Source: Acidobacteriota bacterium (GTDB lineage Bacteria > Acidobacteriota > Blastocatellia > Pyrinomonadales > Pyrinomonadaceae). From it: a stretch of 64,000 nt of DNA. Positions 1 through 9,766 of the stretch are shown here, in pieces. Under the pieces are notes generated by a model. It saw nothing but the letters and a program-made list of their open reading frames with translations, was not told the DNA's origin and searched no databases. The translations under genes were made by a program, and so were the position numbers. Numbering within the stretch: position 1 is the first letter of the stretch; every line of letters starts with the position of its first letter. The stretch is taken from assembly GCA_023436495.1 (NCBI GenBank), contig JAEZIT010000086.1:19943-83942 (forward strand), written 5' to 3'.

Positions 1-193
1 GCAGTTTCGAGCATACCCGCGCCATCGAATCTTCGACCATCGCGACGTGCTCGACGATCTGTGCTATCGTCCACTTCTCGCCCTCGGGCAGGCTTTCCGC
101 TTCCGCATCCGTGATCGTGCCGATCACCGAGCTGAACTGTTCGCGAATGACATCGTTGGTATCGTAAATTTCGCTGATCGTATTGAATTTCAT
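1..193 (-). CDS. DinB-like protein, N-terminal fragment (runs off the left edge)
   Basis: The minus strand is open from an ATG at 193-191 to the window edge, giving 64 residues that begin MKFNTISEIYDTNDVIRE. The stretch EKWTIAQIVEHVAMVED has the W-x4-[IV]-x-EH pattern of the first helix of DinB/YfiT-type four-helix-bundle metalloproteins, where the His is a metal ligand. Family role is usually thiol- or damage-linked and often unknown. It starts only 4 bases after the stop of the upstream lipoprotein gene, so the two are probably co-transcribed. The C-terminal metal ligands lie outside the window, so the family call rests on the N-terminus only. Confidence 0.6.
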   Translation of the reverse strand, partial: MKFNTISEIYDTNDVIREQFSSVIGTITDAEAESLPEGEKWTIAQIVEHVAMVEDSMARVCSKL

Positions 194-197
194 AATT

Positions 198-1535
198 TTA
201 TCGGGCGGCAGAGGGCTGCGGTGTCAGGATCAGCCGGTGCCATCGGGCAAAGCTTGTGACGCTGTCGGCGTCGTTCTTCATTTTCTTTACAAACGCCGTC
301 TGGAAATACAGGATGTCGTCCGCCGTCCAGTCGAGTTTTACGATCGGATTGAACGAAACGAGCGTCGATTCGTCCGGCAATGTGCCCGCCGGCTGCGAGG
401 CATTTGCGGCCTGATTCGCCGAGTTCGTATTCTCCGGGTTCGTGTTTGTACCTTGCAGCACGTCCTGTTGCCCGCGGTCATATGCCTGTGACGACAACAG
501 CAGTGAATTGCGCAGCGGTATCGCGGCCTGCGTCGGATTGTCGCCGATCGCGTCGTAGATCCTGATCTGCTTGTCATAAGCAGCCGCGACCTTTGCGGAA
601 TCCGGCGACCAGACCGGCCAGGCCAGAGTCAAAGCATCGTCGAGTCGCCGTTCGCGGCCGTTCTTTTCCACAAGTCGGAGCCTGCCCTGCGGCACGAACA
701 CCTGACCGGCCTTTTCATTCTCGTACTGCAGATACTGCCATTCGCGGACCGTCGCGGCGAGCGCGGCCAACGCCGTGCTGTCCGGCGACCAAACGTAATA
801 AAAATATATAAGCCCTTCGTTCTGCGTCAGCGGCTTCAACCCGCCGCCCTCGGCATCGACAAGGTACAGCTGCTCCGTGCGGAACGTAAGCACGCTGGCC
901 GGGGCCGCCGGCGTCGGCGCGGGCGGCGTTTCCGCTGCCGCGTTTGCGTCGGTGTTCGCCTCGGTTCCCGGTTCGCCGTTCTCTGCCGTGTTTGCGGCGG
1001 GTTCCGCCGGCGGCGTTACTGCCGCTTCGGGCAGCGGCTGCGTTCCGGCAGGCTCTTCCTGCCCTGCGCGAACCATCCCGACGAACACAACCGACGAAGA
1101 ATCGGGCGCCCAAACGATCGAATCCGGAAAATGGACGGCCATCGTGTCCGGGGTTATCTTTCGCAACGCCTTGCCATCGACGGTGTACATGTCCAGCCGG
1201 AACTCTGCCTGTATGTCCGCCGCCCGATGATAAACGGCAAGCACACGCTTCTTATCGGGCGACGTTATGGTCTTGTCGAGAAGCTCCTGCGGCCGGTTCT
1301 GGTCGAAATCGGCCTGTACGGCGGCGTTGCGTTCCTCCGCGGTCACGGGCTTGCCGTCGCTCTCAGGCCCGGGAACATCGGCCTCGTAACGGAAATTTAG
1401 CCTTACGGCCGGAACTTCCTTGAGCGCCGACGGCCCGCCCGCACTGTTCTGCGGCCCGCCGCCGCTGCATGCCGTAAGGGCGACAAGCATCGCCGCCGCT
1501 AAGATCAGACAGAACTTAGAAATTGCCATAGCCAC
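198..1535 (-). CDS. Secreted lipoprotein with TolB/WD40-like beta-propeller repeats
   Basis: A 445-residue protein with a lipoprotein signal peptide ending LVALTAC (lipidation Cys23), so it is probably anchored to a membrane facing the periplasm. A low-complexity Ala/Pro/Glu-rich linker lies near residues 165-215. Three PD40-like motifs (VWAPDSSSVVF, VWSPDSTALAA, VWSPDSAKVAA) mark a TolB-type beta-propeller, a fold used for protein or ligand binding. It has no catalytic motif that I recognise. It follows the M61 peptidase gene with a 1-base gap and precedes the DinB-like gene by 4 bases, which suggests a three-gene operon read leftwards. Confidence 0.75.
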   Translation of the reverse strand: MAMAISKFCLILAAAMLVALTACSGGGPQNSAGGPSALKEVPAVRLNFRYEADVPGPESDGKPVTAEERNAAVQADFDQNRPQELLDKTITSPDKKRVLAVYHRAADIQAEFRLDMYTVDGKALRKITPDTMAVHFPDSIVWAPDSSSVVFVGMVRAGQEEPAGTQPLPEAAVTPPAEPAANTAENGEPGTEANTDANAAAETPPAPTPAAPASVLTFRTEQLYLVDAEGGGLKPLTQNEGLIYFYYVWSPDSTALAALAATVREWQYLQYENEKAGQVFVPQGRLRLVEKNGRERRLDDALTLAWPVWSPDSAKVAAAYDKQIRIYDAIGDNPTQAAIPLRNSLLLSSQAYDRGQQDVLQGTNTNPENTNSANQAANASQPAGTLPDESTLVSFNPIVKLDWTADDILYFQTAFVKKMKNDADSVTSFARWHRLILTPQPSAAR

Positions 1536-1536
1536 A

Positions 1537-3402
1537 CTATTTTACACTCGGACGCAGATAATCCGCGTAGAGCCGTTTCTGTTCGTCCGTCGCATTCTCG
1601 TTTCGCGAAAGGTCGAAATCTTTTCGCACGTTATTGCCAAGCGTCAGCTCGATATCGCGAAGTTTGTCGAATCGGAAAAGGGTAAGCCGGACCTTGTCGC
1701 CGGGCTTTCGTTCGCCGATATAAGTGTTCAGGAAAGCCTGGCTCGCACGATAGCCGTCGACAGCGACGATCTGATCGCCGGTGTTCAGCCCCTGATCGTA
1801 GGCGGGCGAACCGGTGGGGATGGAGCGAACGGTAAGGCGGCCGGAATCGTCCGCCAGATCGGCTCCGATGTAGGCTTTTCCGCTGTTCGGCTCAGTTGCT
1901 GAAACGGCAATTCCGACGCCGGCGAGGATCGCTTCGTAATCGATCTCCGCTTCGCCGCGAACATATTTCGTGAAGAAATCGTCGAGGCTGCGTCCGGCGG
2001 CAAGTTCGGAGGCTTTCTGAAAATCTTCAGGCGTGAAATTCCTGTTCTTCTTACCAAACTCTTCGTAAAGGTATCGAAGCACGTCGTCGAGCGATTTTGC
2101 GCCGTTCGAAGCGGAACGTATCGTTGCGTCCAGCATCATATTGACGATCTCGCCTTTATCGTAGTACGAGATCTGGTTATTAATGGCGTTCTCGTCCTGA
2201 CGGTAATACTTGATCCACGCGTCGAAACTGGCCTCTTCCAGGCTAGTTTCGAACCGGCCGGGCCGCGCCTGAAGGGCCTGAATGGCGTTTGCCCGCCCCT
2301 CGAGAAATTCGCGTTCCGTGATCAGTCCTGCTCGGCGCAGAAGAATGCCTTCGTAATACGCGGTCGTGCCTTCGGCAACCCAGAGCAGTTTGGTGTAATT
2401 CTCATTCTCGTAATCGAACGGCCCGAGAGCGTCCGGGCGTATGCGCTTTACATTCCACAGGTGGAAGAATTCGTGGGCGACAAGGCCGAGAAACCCTTTG
2501 TATCGCGAATCGGGCTTAAAGCCGAACCTGTTCCACTGCAGCGCCGTAGAATTCAGGTGCTCGAGCCCGCCGCCGCCGCGAAGGTTCACGATGAACGTGT
2601 AATCGTCGTAGGGCAGGTCGCCGAATATCTTGGACGATTCTTCGACGATCTTTGCCGTATCGGCGGCGATTCGTTTCATGTCGTAATTGCCTTCGCCGGT
2701 GAAAACGTAACGGTGCGGTTTGCCCTGGACCGTAAACGAGATCTCCTTGAAATTGCTGACCTCGAACGGCGAATCATATAGAACGTCGAAATTTTCTGCG
2801 CGGAAGGTGTTAGCCTGGCCGGCGACCGCGGGCAAGCCAGTGGCGATCTTCCAATTGCCGTATGGTTTAACGGTCACGGTCGATGGCGCCTTTAATTGGT
2901 CCTTTGGAAATAGCAGCAGTGCGGAATTGTTCCAGAATGCGTGCTCGTCGTTCAATTCGTTCGTCCTGACCGTCAGCTCGTTCGAATATACCCGATAGTT
3001 TGCAACTATCTCGTTCGCTCCGCCGGTGTTTACCTGCCAGGTGTTCTTGCTTATCTTCGTCCATGGCAGGCTGCGGCCCGACGCGTCCTTTACGGCGAAA
3101 TCCTGCACATGGCGGGCATATTCGCGGATCAGATAGCTTCCGGGCGTCCATACCGGCATTTTAAGCTCCGTCATTGCCGGAAGGCTCGCGGCCTTTACAC
3201 GCATTTCCACTTCAAGCAGGTGGGTCCACGGTTTCGACATCGATACGGTATAGCTGATGTCCGGTGCGGCCTGGACGGATTCGGCGGGACGTTGTTTAGC
3301 GTTCTTTGCACGCGACGGCTGTGCCGGGGTTTCCTGGTACATAGTAAAGATTAGTGCTGCGGCTAAGACCAAAAATATCTTTGGAACGAATTTTATCGGC
3401 AT
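1537..3402 (-). CDS. M61 family metallopeptidase with C-terminal PDZ domain
   Basis: The 621-residue product starts MPIKFVPKIFLVLAAALIF, a signal peptide. I chose this ATG because an in-frame start 47 codons upstream would overlap the divergent transporter gene and precede the signal peptide. The zinc motif HEFFH (His310, Glu311, His314) sits in VAHEFFHLWNVKRIRP, with the likely third ligand in WVAEGTTAYYE (Glu344); both are typical of M61 glycyl-aminopeptidase relatives. A PDZ domain follows near residues 530-600 (GSPAYDQGLNTGDQIVAVDG). It should be a periplasmic or secreted peptidase. It heads the leftward operon with the lipoprotein gene. Confidence 0.9.
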   Translation of the reverse strand: MPIKFVPKIFLVLAAALIFTMYQETPAQPSRAKNAKQRPAESVQAAPDISYTVSMSKPWTHLLEVEMRVKAASLPAMTELKMPVWTPGSYLIREYARHVQDFAVKDASGRSLPWTKISKNTWQVNTGGANEIVANYRVYSNELTVRTNELNDEHAFWNNSALLLFPKDQLKAPSTVTVKPYGNWKIATGLPAVAGQANTFRAENFDVLYDSPFEVSNFKEISFTVQGKPHRYVFTGEGNYDMKRIAADTAKIVEESSKIFGDLPYDDYTFIVNLRGGGGLEHLNSTALQWNRFGFKPDSRYKGFLGLVAHEFFHLWNVKRIRPDALGPFDYENENYTKLLWVAEGTTAYYEGILLRRAGLITEREFLEGRANAIQALQARPGRFETSLEEASFDAWIKYYRQDENAINNQISYYDKGEIVNMMLDATIRSASNGAKSLDDVLRYLYEEFGKKNRNFTPEDFQKASELAAGRSLDDFFTKYVRGEAEIDYEAILAGVGIAVSATEPNSGKAYIGADLADDSGRLTVRSIPTGSPAYDQGLNTGDQIVAVDGYRASQAFLNTYIGERKPGDKVRLTLFRFDKLRDIELTLGNNVRKDFDLSRNENATDEQKRLYADYLRPSVK

Positions 3403-3431
3403 TCTGTTTTGCTGACTCCAGTGGAATGTTA

Positions 3432-3461
3432 TTGTGTAGTTTTTTGATATCTTACTATAAA
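3432..3461 (+). promoter_or_regulatory. Possible sigma-70-type promoter in the divergent M61/MFS intergenic region
   Basis: TTGTGT at 3432-3437 and TATAAA at 3456-3461 are separated by 18 bases and point rightwards to the transporter start at 3501. The -35 box is weak. The 98-base gap also has to hold the leftward promoter of the M61 gene, which I could not place. Confidence 0.35.
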
Positions 3462-3500
3462 CGGACCGTTTGAGCAGTTGCGGCCCACGTTTGCACTTCG

Positions 3501-4769
3501 ATGAATACAAATCCAAACACGGAAGAAGGCCTGGCGGCGGCACCGGAAAAATTTTTCACAACGCCACTAATTATAATATTCGTAACGGTTTTTATCGACC
3601 TGATCGGGTTTGGCATGGTCATCCCTATCCTGCCGTTCTATGCGGAGACGCCGCCGTTCAACGCCACGCCGTTCGAGATCGGATTGCTGTTCTCTATCTA
3701 CTCATGGATGCAGTTCTTCTTCTCGCCGGTACTCGGGCGGCTGTCCGACAGATATGGGCGCCGGCCGATACTATTCATAAGCCTGCTCGGTTCCGCGGTC
3801 GGATATTTTCTGATCGGCATCGCGAACACGCTGATGCTTGTATTTATCGGGCGAATCATCGGCGGAATAACCGGCGGCAACATTTCCACTGCACAGGCCT
3901 ATATCGCTGACGTCACCTCGCGTGAGAACCGTGCGAAAGGAATGGGCCTGTTCGGCGCCGCATTCGGGCTCGGGTTCATACTCGGCCCGGCGATCGCGGG
4001 CATCATGAGCCGCTACGGCGTGCATGTTCCGTTCTATTTTGCGGCAGCGCTATCGCTTGTGAACGCCGTCGCACTTTATTTCGTGCTTCCCGAGTCCATC
4101 AAACCCGGGGCGGTGCAGCGCGTCCGTGAAAGCAAGGGCCGGCTGAGGGAATACCTAGACAGTTTTCGCCAGAGAGATTTCGGGATAGTGAACCTGGTTT
4201 ATTTTCTGTTGGTGACGGCCTTTTCGATAATGACGTATGCCTTCGTATTGTTCACGTCCTTCCGATTCGGGTATAACGCCGAGCAGAACGGCTATCTGTT
4301 CGCATATGTGGGATTCTTATCGATCATTGCCCAGGGCGTACTGTTCAGCAAGCTTGTCAAGCGTTTTGGTGAATCCGTTTTGACGGCTGTCGGTTGCATA
4401 ATGATGGCTGCGAGCCTGCTGCTGTTTCCGTTCGTCGGGCCCGCTGCGGGCGGCCTGCTGGGTTTGCTGGCGGTTGCGGCCGTACTATCTGTCGGCAATT
4501 CAATGTCGTCGCCCGCATTAACAAGCCTCGTTTCCAAGATCGCGCCTGAAAGCGAACAGGGCCGTTCTCTCGGCATAATGCAGTCCGGGGCAAGCCTTGC
4601 CCGCGCGGTCGGGCCTACGATCGGCGGCATCCTGCTCAACAATCAATACAATAAAATAGACAATTCCACCGTTACCCGGACATTCTGGGCGGCGGCGGCG
4701 ATAATGTTCGTGGCATTTCTAGCGGCTTTGTTTTTTGCGAGATCAGCCAGGGAAAAGGATCTGTTCTGA
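3501..4769 (+). CDS. MFS transporter, TetA-like drug exporter family
   Basis: A 422-residue integral membrane protein of the major facilitator superfamily with about 12 hydrophobic segments. The first helix reads FIDLIGFGMVIPILPFY, characteristic of the TetA/multidrug H+ antiporter branch, and the loop between helices 2 and 3 carries motif A (GRLSDRYGRRP). GAAFGLGFILGPAIAG matches motif C of drug:H+ antiporters. It probably exports a drug or metabolite from the inner membrane using the proton gradient; the substrate cannot be told from sequence. The start at 3501 leaves a short cytoplasmic N-terminus. The gene is convergent with the histidine kinase gene, which ends 9 bases away. Confidence 0.85.
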   Translation: MNTNPNTEEGLAAAPEKFFTTPLIIIFVTVFIDLIGFGMVIPILPFYAETPPFNATPFEIGLLFSIYSWMQFFFSPVLGRLSDRYGRRPILFISLLGSAVGYFLIGIANTLMLVFIGRIIGGITGGNISTAQAYIADVTSRENRAKGMGLFGAAFGLGFILGPAIAGIMSRYGVHVPFYFAAALSLVNAVALYFVLPESIKPGAVQRVRESKGRLREYLDSFRQRDFGIVNLVYFLLVTAFSIMTYAFVLFTSFRFGYNAEQNGYLFAYVGFLSIIAQGVLFSKLVKRFGESVLTAVGCIMMAASLLLFPFVGPAAGGLLGLLAVAAVLSVGNSMSSPALTSLVSKIAPESEQGRSLGIMQSGASLARAVGPTIGGILLNNQYNKIDNSTVTRTFWAAAAIMFVAFLAALFFARSAREKDLF

Positions 4770-4778
4770 AATTCAGCT

Positions 4779-7751
4779 CTAGCTCACGGCACGCTGCCGG
4801 CGGTCGCGGGCCGGCGGAAAGGTAACCCGGAACATTGTGCCGCTGCCGCTTTCGCTGAAGGCTTCGATCGTGCCCGCGTGTTCCTGCACGATTCCGTATG
4901 AGACGGCTAGCCCGAGGCCGGTACCGTTTCCGACGCCTTTAGTCGTGAAGAACGGGTCGAATATCTTCTGGAGGTTTTCCGCCGGGATTCCTTCGCCCGT
5001 GTCGGACACTTCGATAACGACAATTTCATCGCCCTCGATCCGGGTTTCGAGTGTAACGGTTCCGCCGCCAAACATCGCATCGCGGGCATTCAGGATCAGG
5101 TTCGTAAATATCTGCTGCAGCTTGCCGCCGTTCCCCGAAACCACAGGCGGGACGGGTGAATAATTCTTGATTATTTCGACGTTCGATTTTCTGAGCTGCG
5201 GTTCGAGAAGCTGTAACGTATCGTTCAGGAGGCGATTAATGTCGATCTCGCCGAATTCCGGTGCGTTGCCGGTCCTCGAAAAATTCAGGAGATTGCCGAC
5301 GATGTTCGAGGCACGGTCGGTCTGGCGCTGCATTTTCTGCAGCAAGGCGTGCTTCGGATCCGTTTCGGGGATCATCCCGAGCAGCATTTGTGTATAACTG
5401 GATACACCAGTCAGCGGCGTATTTACCTCGTGGGCGACGCCGGCGGCGAGAAGTCCGATACTCGAAAGCTTTTCGCTCTGCTGCAGCGATTCCTCGAGCT
5501 TAACGCGTGAGCTGACATTCTCAAGAACAATTATCGCCCCGGTCTGCTGTGCCGAGATCGACCGCAACGGCGCGACCGCTACGTTCAGGATGAGCGAGCG
5601 TCCGGCGGCGTCGTACGCATGAAGCTTATAGGCATTGCGGATCTCTGTCAGATGCCAGCGTGACTTGCCGAGAATATTCTCTAGATTCAGGGCGAACGAT
5701 TCGTCAAAAACGTCGTTGACCGACTTTCCGATCGCATCGTCACGCTTAACGCCGATCAACTCCTCGAACGTCGAATTGCAGCGAGTGATGCAGCCGTTCT
5801 CATCAACGGCAAGCAGGCCGACGTTGACCGATTCGATGATGGATTCGTTAAATTCTTTAAGAAGCGCGAGCTCGTCCGCGTGCTGTTGCTGCTCATGGTA
5901 AAGCCGGCTGTTCTCCACAGCAACGGCGATGTAGCCTGAGATCGTGCGAAGGATCTCGAGGTCTTCGGACGATAAAAGCGACCCGTCGCTGGCACGCCCG
6001 AGCCCGATCACCGCGACCATCTTGCTGCGTACTACGCAAGGCACGAAGTAGTGAAGCTCCTGACGAACGACAAGCCGTCCGTTGCCGTTTCCATTTCCGT
6101 TGACCGATGTGTCGGATTCCTGGGTTTCGAATTCGTCGGCGCGGACGATACCTTTTTCAGCAGATTTTTGCCGTATCATGGCCCTGAAATCGGGCGGAAT
6201 ACGATAAGTCTCGCTAAGTCCGACGGATCTGCCTATCTTGTACTCACCGGGCGAATTTTCATCCTCGATAAAGATCGCAACCTTCTGAACATCGAGCACC
6301 TGCTGCAGCTTTTCGGTAAGCGATACAAGCAGCGGCCCGATAGCAGTCGTTGCGGAAAGAGTCTTTCCAAAGTCGAGCAAGCCCTCGCGCAGATCGTAAC
6401 GCTCGCCGTAGAAGAAGCGGTCGGCCCGTTCTTGCAGGAATTTCTTCAGCGGCTCGCTCAACATGACGATGGCGCCCATAGCAACGATGGCAATGACGGC
6501 GCGGAGCGTTATTTCCGTTGTCGAAAGATTATTGCCGACGGCAAGGAATACCAGTCCCAAAGCGACCGCTCCGATCATCATCGCGATCGCAAGCGTCGTC
6601 ATCGCGTAAACGAGCGCGCGTCGGACGACGACGTCAACGTCCATCAGGCGATACCGCACGACAGAATGGCCGAAGCTGAGAGGGATCAGAGCCAGCGGCA
6701 GCGTCGTTATCGCGGTGGCGAAATTGTCTTCGGGAATATAGACAAAACGGCGGACGATCTGAAACGCCGCGATAGGAACGACAGCCGCGATCGTACCCCA
6801 CATGGCCCATTTCAGACGTTGGCGGACCATTGGCTGCTTATTTTTGATGAACCGCCAAAGGAGGAAGCACGCACCGGCGGACACACCGCCGACGAAGTGA
6901 TAAAAAAGCGCCTTGTACAGCGTACCGAAAAGATCATACCTGCCGACGGCCGCCGAAATGAACGCGGACGGGGACGATTCAGGAAAGACCTGCGGAAAGA
7001 TAGATAAGAACGTAAGCGCCGCCGAGATCAGCGTCGCCGGCACGTAAAGAAGATAGGTCTTCCAGCGAGGGTTGTCGAATACCTTGCTCCTGACCGGATA
7101 ACGAACGCAGAAATGCAGGAACAGCGGGACGAAGAATGCAAACGCAATATCGTCGATCAAATTAACGGCAAGGTCAAAGTCCTCGCCTGTGCCGATCGGC
7201 CTATATGCGTGAAAGACGAACGCAGAAAGGCAGATCGTCGCAAAATGCAGAACGAACGGTGAACGGCTGCCCTGCTTGAACAGGACGAAAATACCTACAC
7301 CGAGCCAAATTATTCCGACGATCGTAAGGAAAATGATCGACGGGGTCCAACGAGCCACCTCGTCAATATTCTTTAGGTCGCCGTAGTAGTAGTTGTCCTT
7401 GAATGAGTAGCTCGGCCGCTGGTAGAGATATGTCAGGCTCCCGCCTACTCCAGCCGTTTCCAGATACATCTGGACATCGGCCGCGGACGTTAGCTCATCG
7501 GTCTTGTCGTTTCCGTCGAGCCCAATACCTAAGAGCTTGTCGCCCGCAGCGAGGCCGGCGCGGGCACCCGCCAACCCGGGCAAAACCCTGTCGGCATATA
7601 TGCCGTCGGAACGCTGTGACCATACAACGCCGTCTGTCGGAGGCAGCTTCTGAAAAGCCCGTTGAGAAAGATTCAATGCGGCCCCGGCAACCAAAATAAC
7701 GGTCGCCAGCAGCCACACAAGACTCCAACTCGTAAAGACTTTCCCTATCAT
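4779..7751 (-). CDS. Membrane sensor histidine kinase (PDZ, multi-TM, GAF, PAS, HisKA, HATPase)
   Basis: A 990-residue sensor. Order of domains: one membrane helix; a PDZ-like segment near residues 35-110 (AGARAGLAAGDKLLGIGLDG); about seven to nine membrane helices near 135-430; a GAF domain near 465-610; a PAS domain near 635-745 (FNESIIESVNVGLLAVDENG); a HisKA H-box with the phosphorylated His near 775 (AAGVAHEVNTPLTGVSSY); and an HATPase with N, G1 and G2 boxes (NLILNARDA, DTGEGIPA, GTGLGLAVSYG). The H-box and HATPase resemble NtrB-class kinases. No response regulator lies next to it, so its partner is elsewhere. The PDZ placed outside the membrane could sense periplasmic protein tails; that is inference. 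Confidence 0.88.
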   Translation of the reverse strand: MIGKVFTSWSLVWLLATVILVAGAALNLSQRAFQKLPPTDGVVWSQRSDGIYADRVLPGLAGARAGLAAGDKLLGIGLDGNDKTDELTSAADVQMYLETAGVGGSLTYLYQRPSYSFKDNYYYGDLKNIDEVARWTPSIIFLTIVGIIWLGVGIFVLFKQGSRSPFVLHFATICLSAFVFHAYRPIGTGEDFDLAVNLIDDIAFAFFVPLFLHFCVRYPVRSKVFDNPRWKTYLLYVPATLISAALTFLSIFPQVFPESSPSAFISAAVGRYDLFGTLYKALFYHFVGGVSAGACFLLWRFIKNKQPMVRQRLKWAMWGTIAAVVPIAAFQIVRRFVYIPEDNFATAITTLPLALIPLSFGHSVVRYRLMDVDVVVRRALVYAMTTLAIAMMIGAVALGLVFLAVGNNLSTTEITLRAVIAIVAMGAIVMLSEPLKKFLQERADRFFYGERYDLREGLLDFGKTLSATTAIGPLLVSLTEKLQQVLDVQKVAIFIEDENSPGEYKIGRSVGLSETYRIPPDFRAMIRQKSAEKGIVRADEFETQESDTSVNGNGNGNGRLVVRQELHYFVPCVVRSKMVAVIGLGRASDGSLLSSEDLEILRTISGYIAVAVENSRLYHEQQQHADELALLKEFNESIIESVNVGLLAVDENGCITRCNSTFEELIGVKRDDAIGKSVNDVFDESFALNLENILGKSRWHLTEIRNAYKLHAYDAAGRSLILNVAVAPLRSISAQQTGAIIVLENVSSRVKLEESLQQSEKLSSIGLLAAGVAHEVNTPLTGVSSYTQMLLGMIPETDPKHALLQKMQRQTDRASNIVGNLLNFSRTGNAPEFGEIDINRLLNDTLQLLEPQLRKSNVEIIKNYSPVPPVVSGNGGKLQQIFTNLILNARDAMFGGGTVTLETRIEGDEIVVIEVSDTGEGIPAENLQKIFDPFFTTKGVGNGTGLGLAVSYGIVQEHAGTIEAFSESGSGTMFRVTFPPARDRRQRAVS

Positions 7752-8011
7752 TCGATCGTTCGGGCAAACTGCTCCGTTGTTTTAAGGACGCAAAACACGT
7801 TCCAGATACGCTATGCCCGTAAGTTGTTCCATACACTCTGATAATACAACGTTCAGAGGGCATCTAATTAATAAAAACGCAGTTAATCCCTGCATTTCAT
7901 TCAGTTTTTCGCTAAATATCCAAGATTTTGGACAAAAATATTGCCACTGGGATCCCTTCCGACGCCGTTAAATCGGCGTTCCAAACACATTGGGACCACC
8001 GGTGGCCGATC
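7752..8011. other. Intergenic region between two leftward genes
   Basis: No coding sequence is evident in 260 bases. Two inverted repeats close to 7970-8000, built on CGCCGTTAAATCGGCG and CCACCGGTGG, lie just after the stop of the barrel protein gene and may act in its transcription termination, but no clear T-run follows. Confidence 0.4.
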
Positions 8012-9766
8012 TTAAAACCTGACTAAAATTCCGCCGCGTAATGCCCGGCGCTGTGAGTTTATACGCAGCGTTCCGTCTTCGCCGGTAACGCCTGTTTGAA
8101 AGTCAAAAAGATTGCGGGCATCAACGATCGCCTGGGCATGGAACGGAAGGCCCAGGTTCGGCAAACTCTGAGTTACCAGAACGCTAAGGCTCGGATCATA
8201 AATGGCCAGCCTTCCCTGAAACGGGTCGATCGCAAAAACGGTCGCTTGCGGTGAGAGTCGGAATACCGTCCTGACGCTTGTTCCCGAAGCGAGATCGGCA
8301 TCCAACTGTCCGAAGAACGACTGGAAAAAGCCGCTTTCGAAGATCTTTCCGGGAGTCGTGAGAGCTTCGGCAGAGAGTTTTTGGCCGCTGCCGGCTGAGT
8401 ATCCGGCCGAAGTGCTGAATATTCCATTAAGGCGCCGGTTGTAAACGACGCGAACGCCCTGTGCCTTGCCTTGTTGATTGCCGACGAATTCGCTGAATTC
8501 GTCGTTGCCGAGTGTGTTAAAGGGGATGTTTATCAGCCCGACGCCGCGTCCGAGCGTCGTATCGAAAAATGCGTTTGCTTCGATCGAGGAGCGGTTATCC
8601 AAAACGCGTTCGATGCCGAATTCGAAACGCCGGCTCTTGTTCATTAGCGGACGGTCGTCGACGACTACGAAATCTTCGACAGCGACCGGCTCACGAAAAA
8701 TCACCTGAGCGTCTTCAAGCTCGACTGCTCGCGACCAATTCCTTTCTTCGGTCTGCGTCGTAAATGCACTTCGAACGCGAGTCTTTGAATTCAGGTCGAA
8801 CTGCAGGCCAAGCCGCGGGCTGATCGAGAAATCGTCACCGGCTCCGACAAAACGCGAATAATCCACACCGAAAACGACAATGACACCTTCGCGGACGTTC
8901 CACTCATCAAGCGCCTGAAATGAAATTTGTCCGAGCGATTCCTCTTCGCGGTCACGCTTGACCGTTCCCAGATGTCCGAACGATGCATTTAGCCGAATAT
9001 CATGGCCCTGTACCGGGCGGAATTTGAGGTTAGACTCAAGTCGCTGCGGAGCCCCGTCACCGATGCCCGTCTGTCCGGCAAGAACCAGCCTCGCATTTTC
9101 TCCGACGGGGATAAGCGTCGCAACATTTACGCCGCTGAAATTCCCTGCATCCGACGCGCCAAAATAAGTCTCAACGACCGTCTGGTTTACTCCCGGCCCG
9201 GCCGAACGGGGCGTATCGTCGTCATCGTCGCTTGAGGCGATCTCGGCGGTTTCACCCGTTTCGTCGATCGGTGCGGAACCTTCGACGTTCTGGTAGATCG
9301 AACGCTGCGATTGCGCGGCGCGTATGTTCCATTTTGTACTGTTGCGGTCCGAGCGCTTTTCAGGCAGCGTATTTCCGCTGCCCGCACGTTCCAGTTTGAA
9401 ACCGTACACCAGTTCATCGGACCGATTGATCTCGACATCGGAAACTGTGATCGAATTGAACCCCTGCGCGACGGCCAGTATCGTATATGTGCCGGGAATT
9501 ATCTTTGCAAGAAAACTGCCGTCGGAGCTCGATCGGACTTGTTTGAGCAGCTTTGCCGTACCGGCGCGAAAGATCGCTACAGTAGCATCCGCGATCGGAT
9601 TGCCGCCGTTGTCTCGGACGACGCCCTTGATCACGCCCAGATTGCCGTTCCTTTCGACGACGGTTTCAGCATGGATTGAAGGCGCGCCAAAAAATCCCGC
9701 ACAGCTTATCGCGAGCAGGAGCAATGTAGGCTTTATAAATGATTTGGCGCTGATCCTTAAATCCAT
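8012..9766 (-). CDS. Outer-membrane beta-barrel protein with N-terminal carboxypeptidase-regulatory-like domain
   Basis: The 584-residue product has a signal peptide (residues 1-33, ending SIHAE). A CarboxypepD_reg-like beta-sandwich follows near residues 45-120 (VKGVVRDNGGNPIADATVAIF). An acidic linker and a long beta-strand-rich region to the end follow. The C-terminus GGILVRF ends in Phe preceded by alternating hydrophobics, as expected of proteins inserted by the BAM complex. This is the layout of the TonB-dependent-receptor-like proteins common in Acidobacteriota, but at 584 residues it is short and I see no obvious plug domain or TonB box, so it may be a plug-less barrel. Substrate unknown. 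A long leader with a strong hairpin lies upstream. Confidence 0.72.
   Translation of the reverse strand: MDLRISAKSFIKPTLLLLAISCAGFFGAPSIHAETVVERNGNLGVIKGVVRDNGGNPIADATVAIFRAGTAKLLKQVRSSSDGSFLAKIIPGTYTILAVAQGFNSITVSDVEINRSDELVYGFKLERAGSGNTLPEKRSDRNSTKWNIRAAQSQRSIYQNVEGSAPIDETGETAEIASSDDDDDTPRSAGPGVNQTVVETYFGASDAGNFSGVNVATLIPVGENARLVLAGQTGIGDGAPQRLESNLKFRPVQGHDIRLNASFGHLGTVKRDREEESLGQISFQALDEWNVREGVIVVFGVDYSRFVGAGDDFSISPRLGLQFDLNSKTRVRSAFTTQTEERNWSRAVELEDAQVIFREPVAVEDFVVVDDRPLMNKSRRFEFGIERVLDNRSSIEANAFFDTTLGRGVGLINIPFNTLGNDEFSEFVGNQQGKAQGVRVVYNRRLNGIFSTSAGYSAGSGQKLSAEALTTPGKIFESGFFQSFFGQLDADLASGTSVRTVFRLSPQATVFAIDPFQGRLAIYDPSLSVLVTQSLPNLGLPFHAQAIVDARNLFDFQTGVTGEDGTLRINSQRRALRGGILVRF

Noticed and set aside
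6051..7007. A 318-codon plus-strand frame inside the large histidine kinase gene
   Set aside because: Low-complexity Asp/Arg-rich translation with no family signature; the minus-strand kinase explains the sequence.
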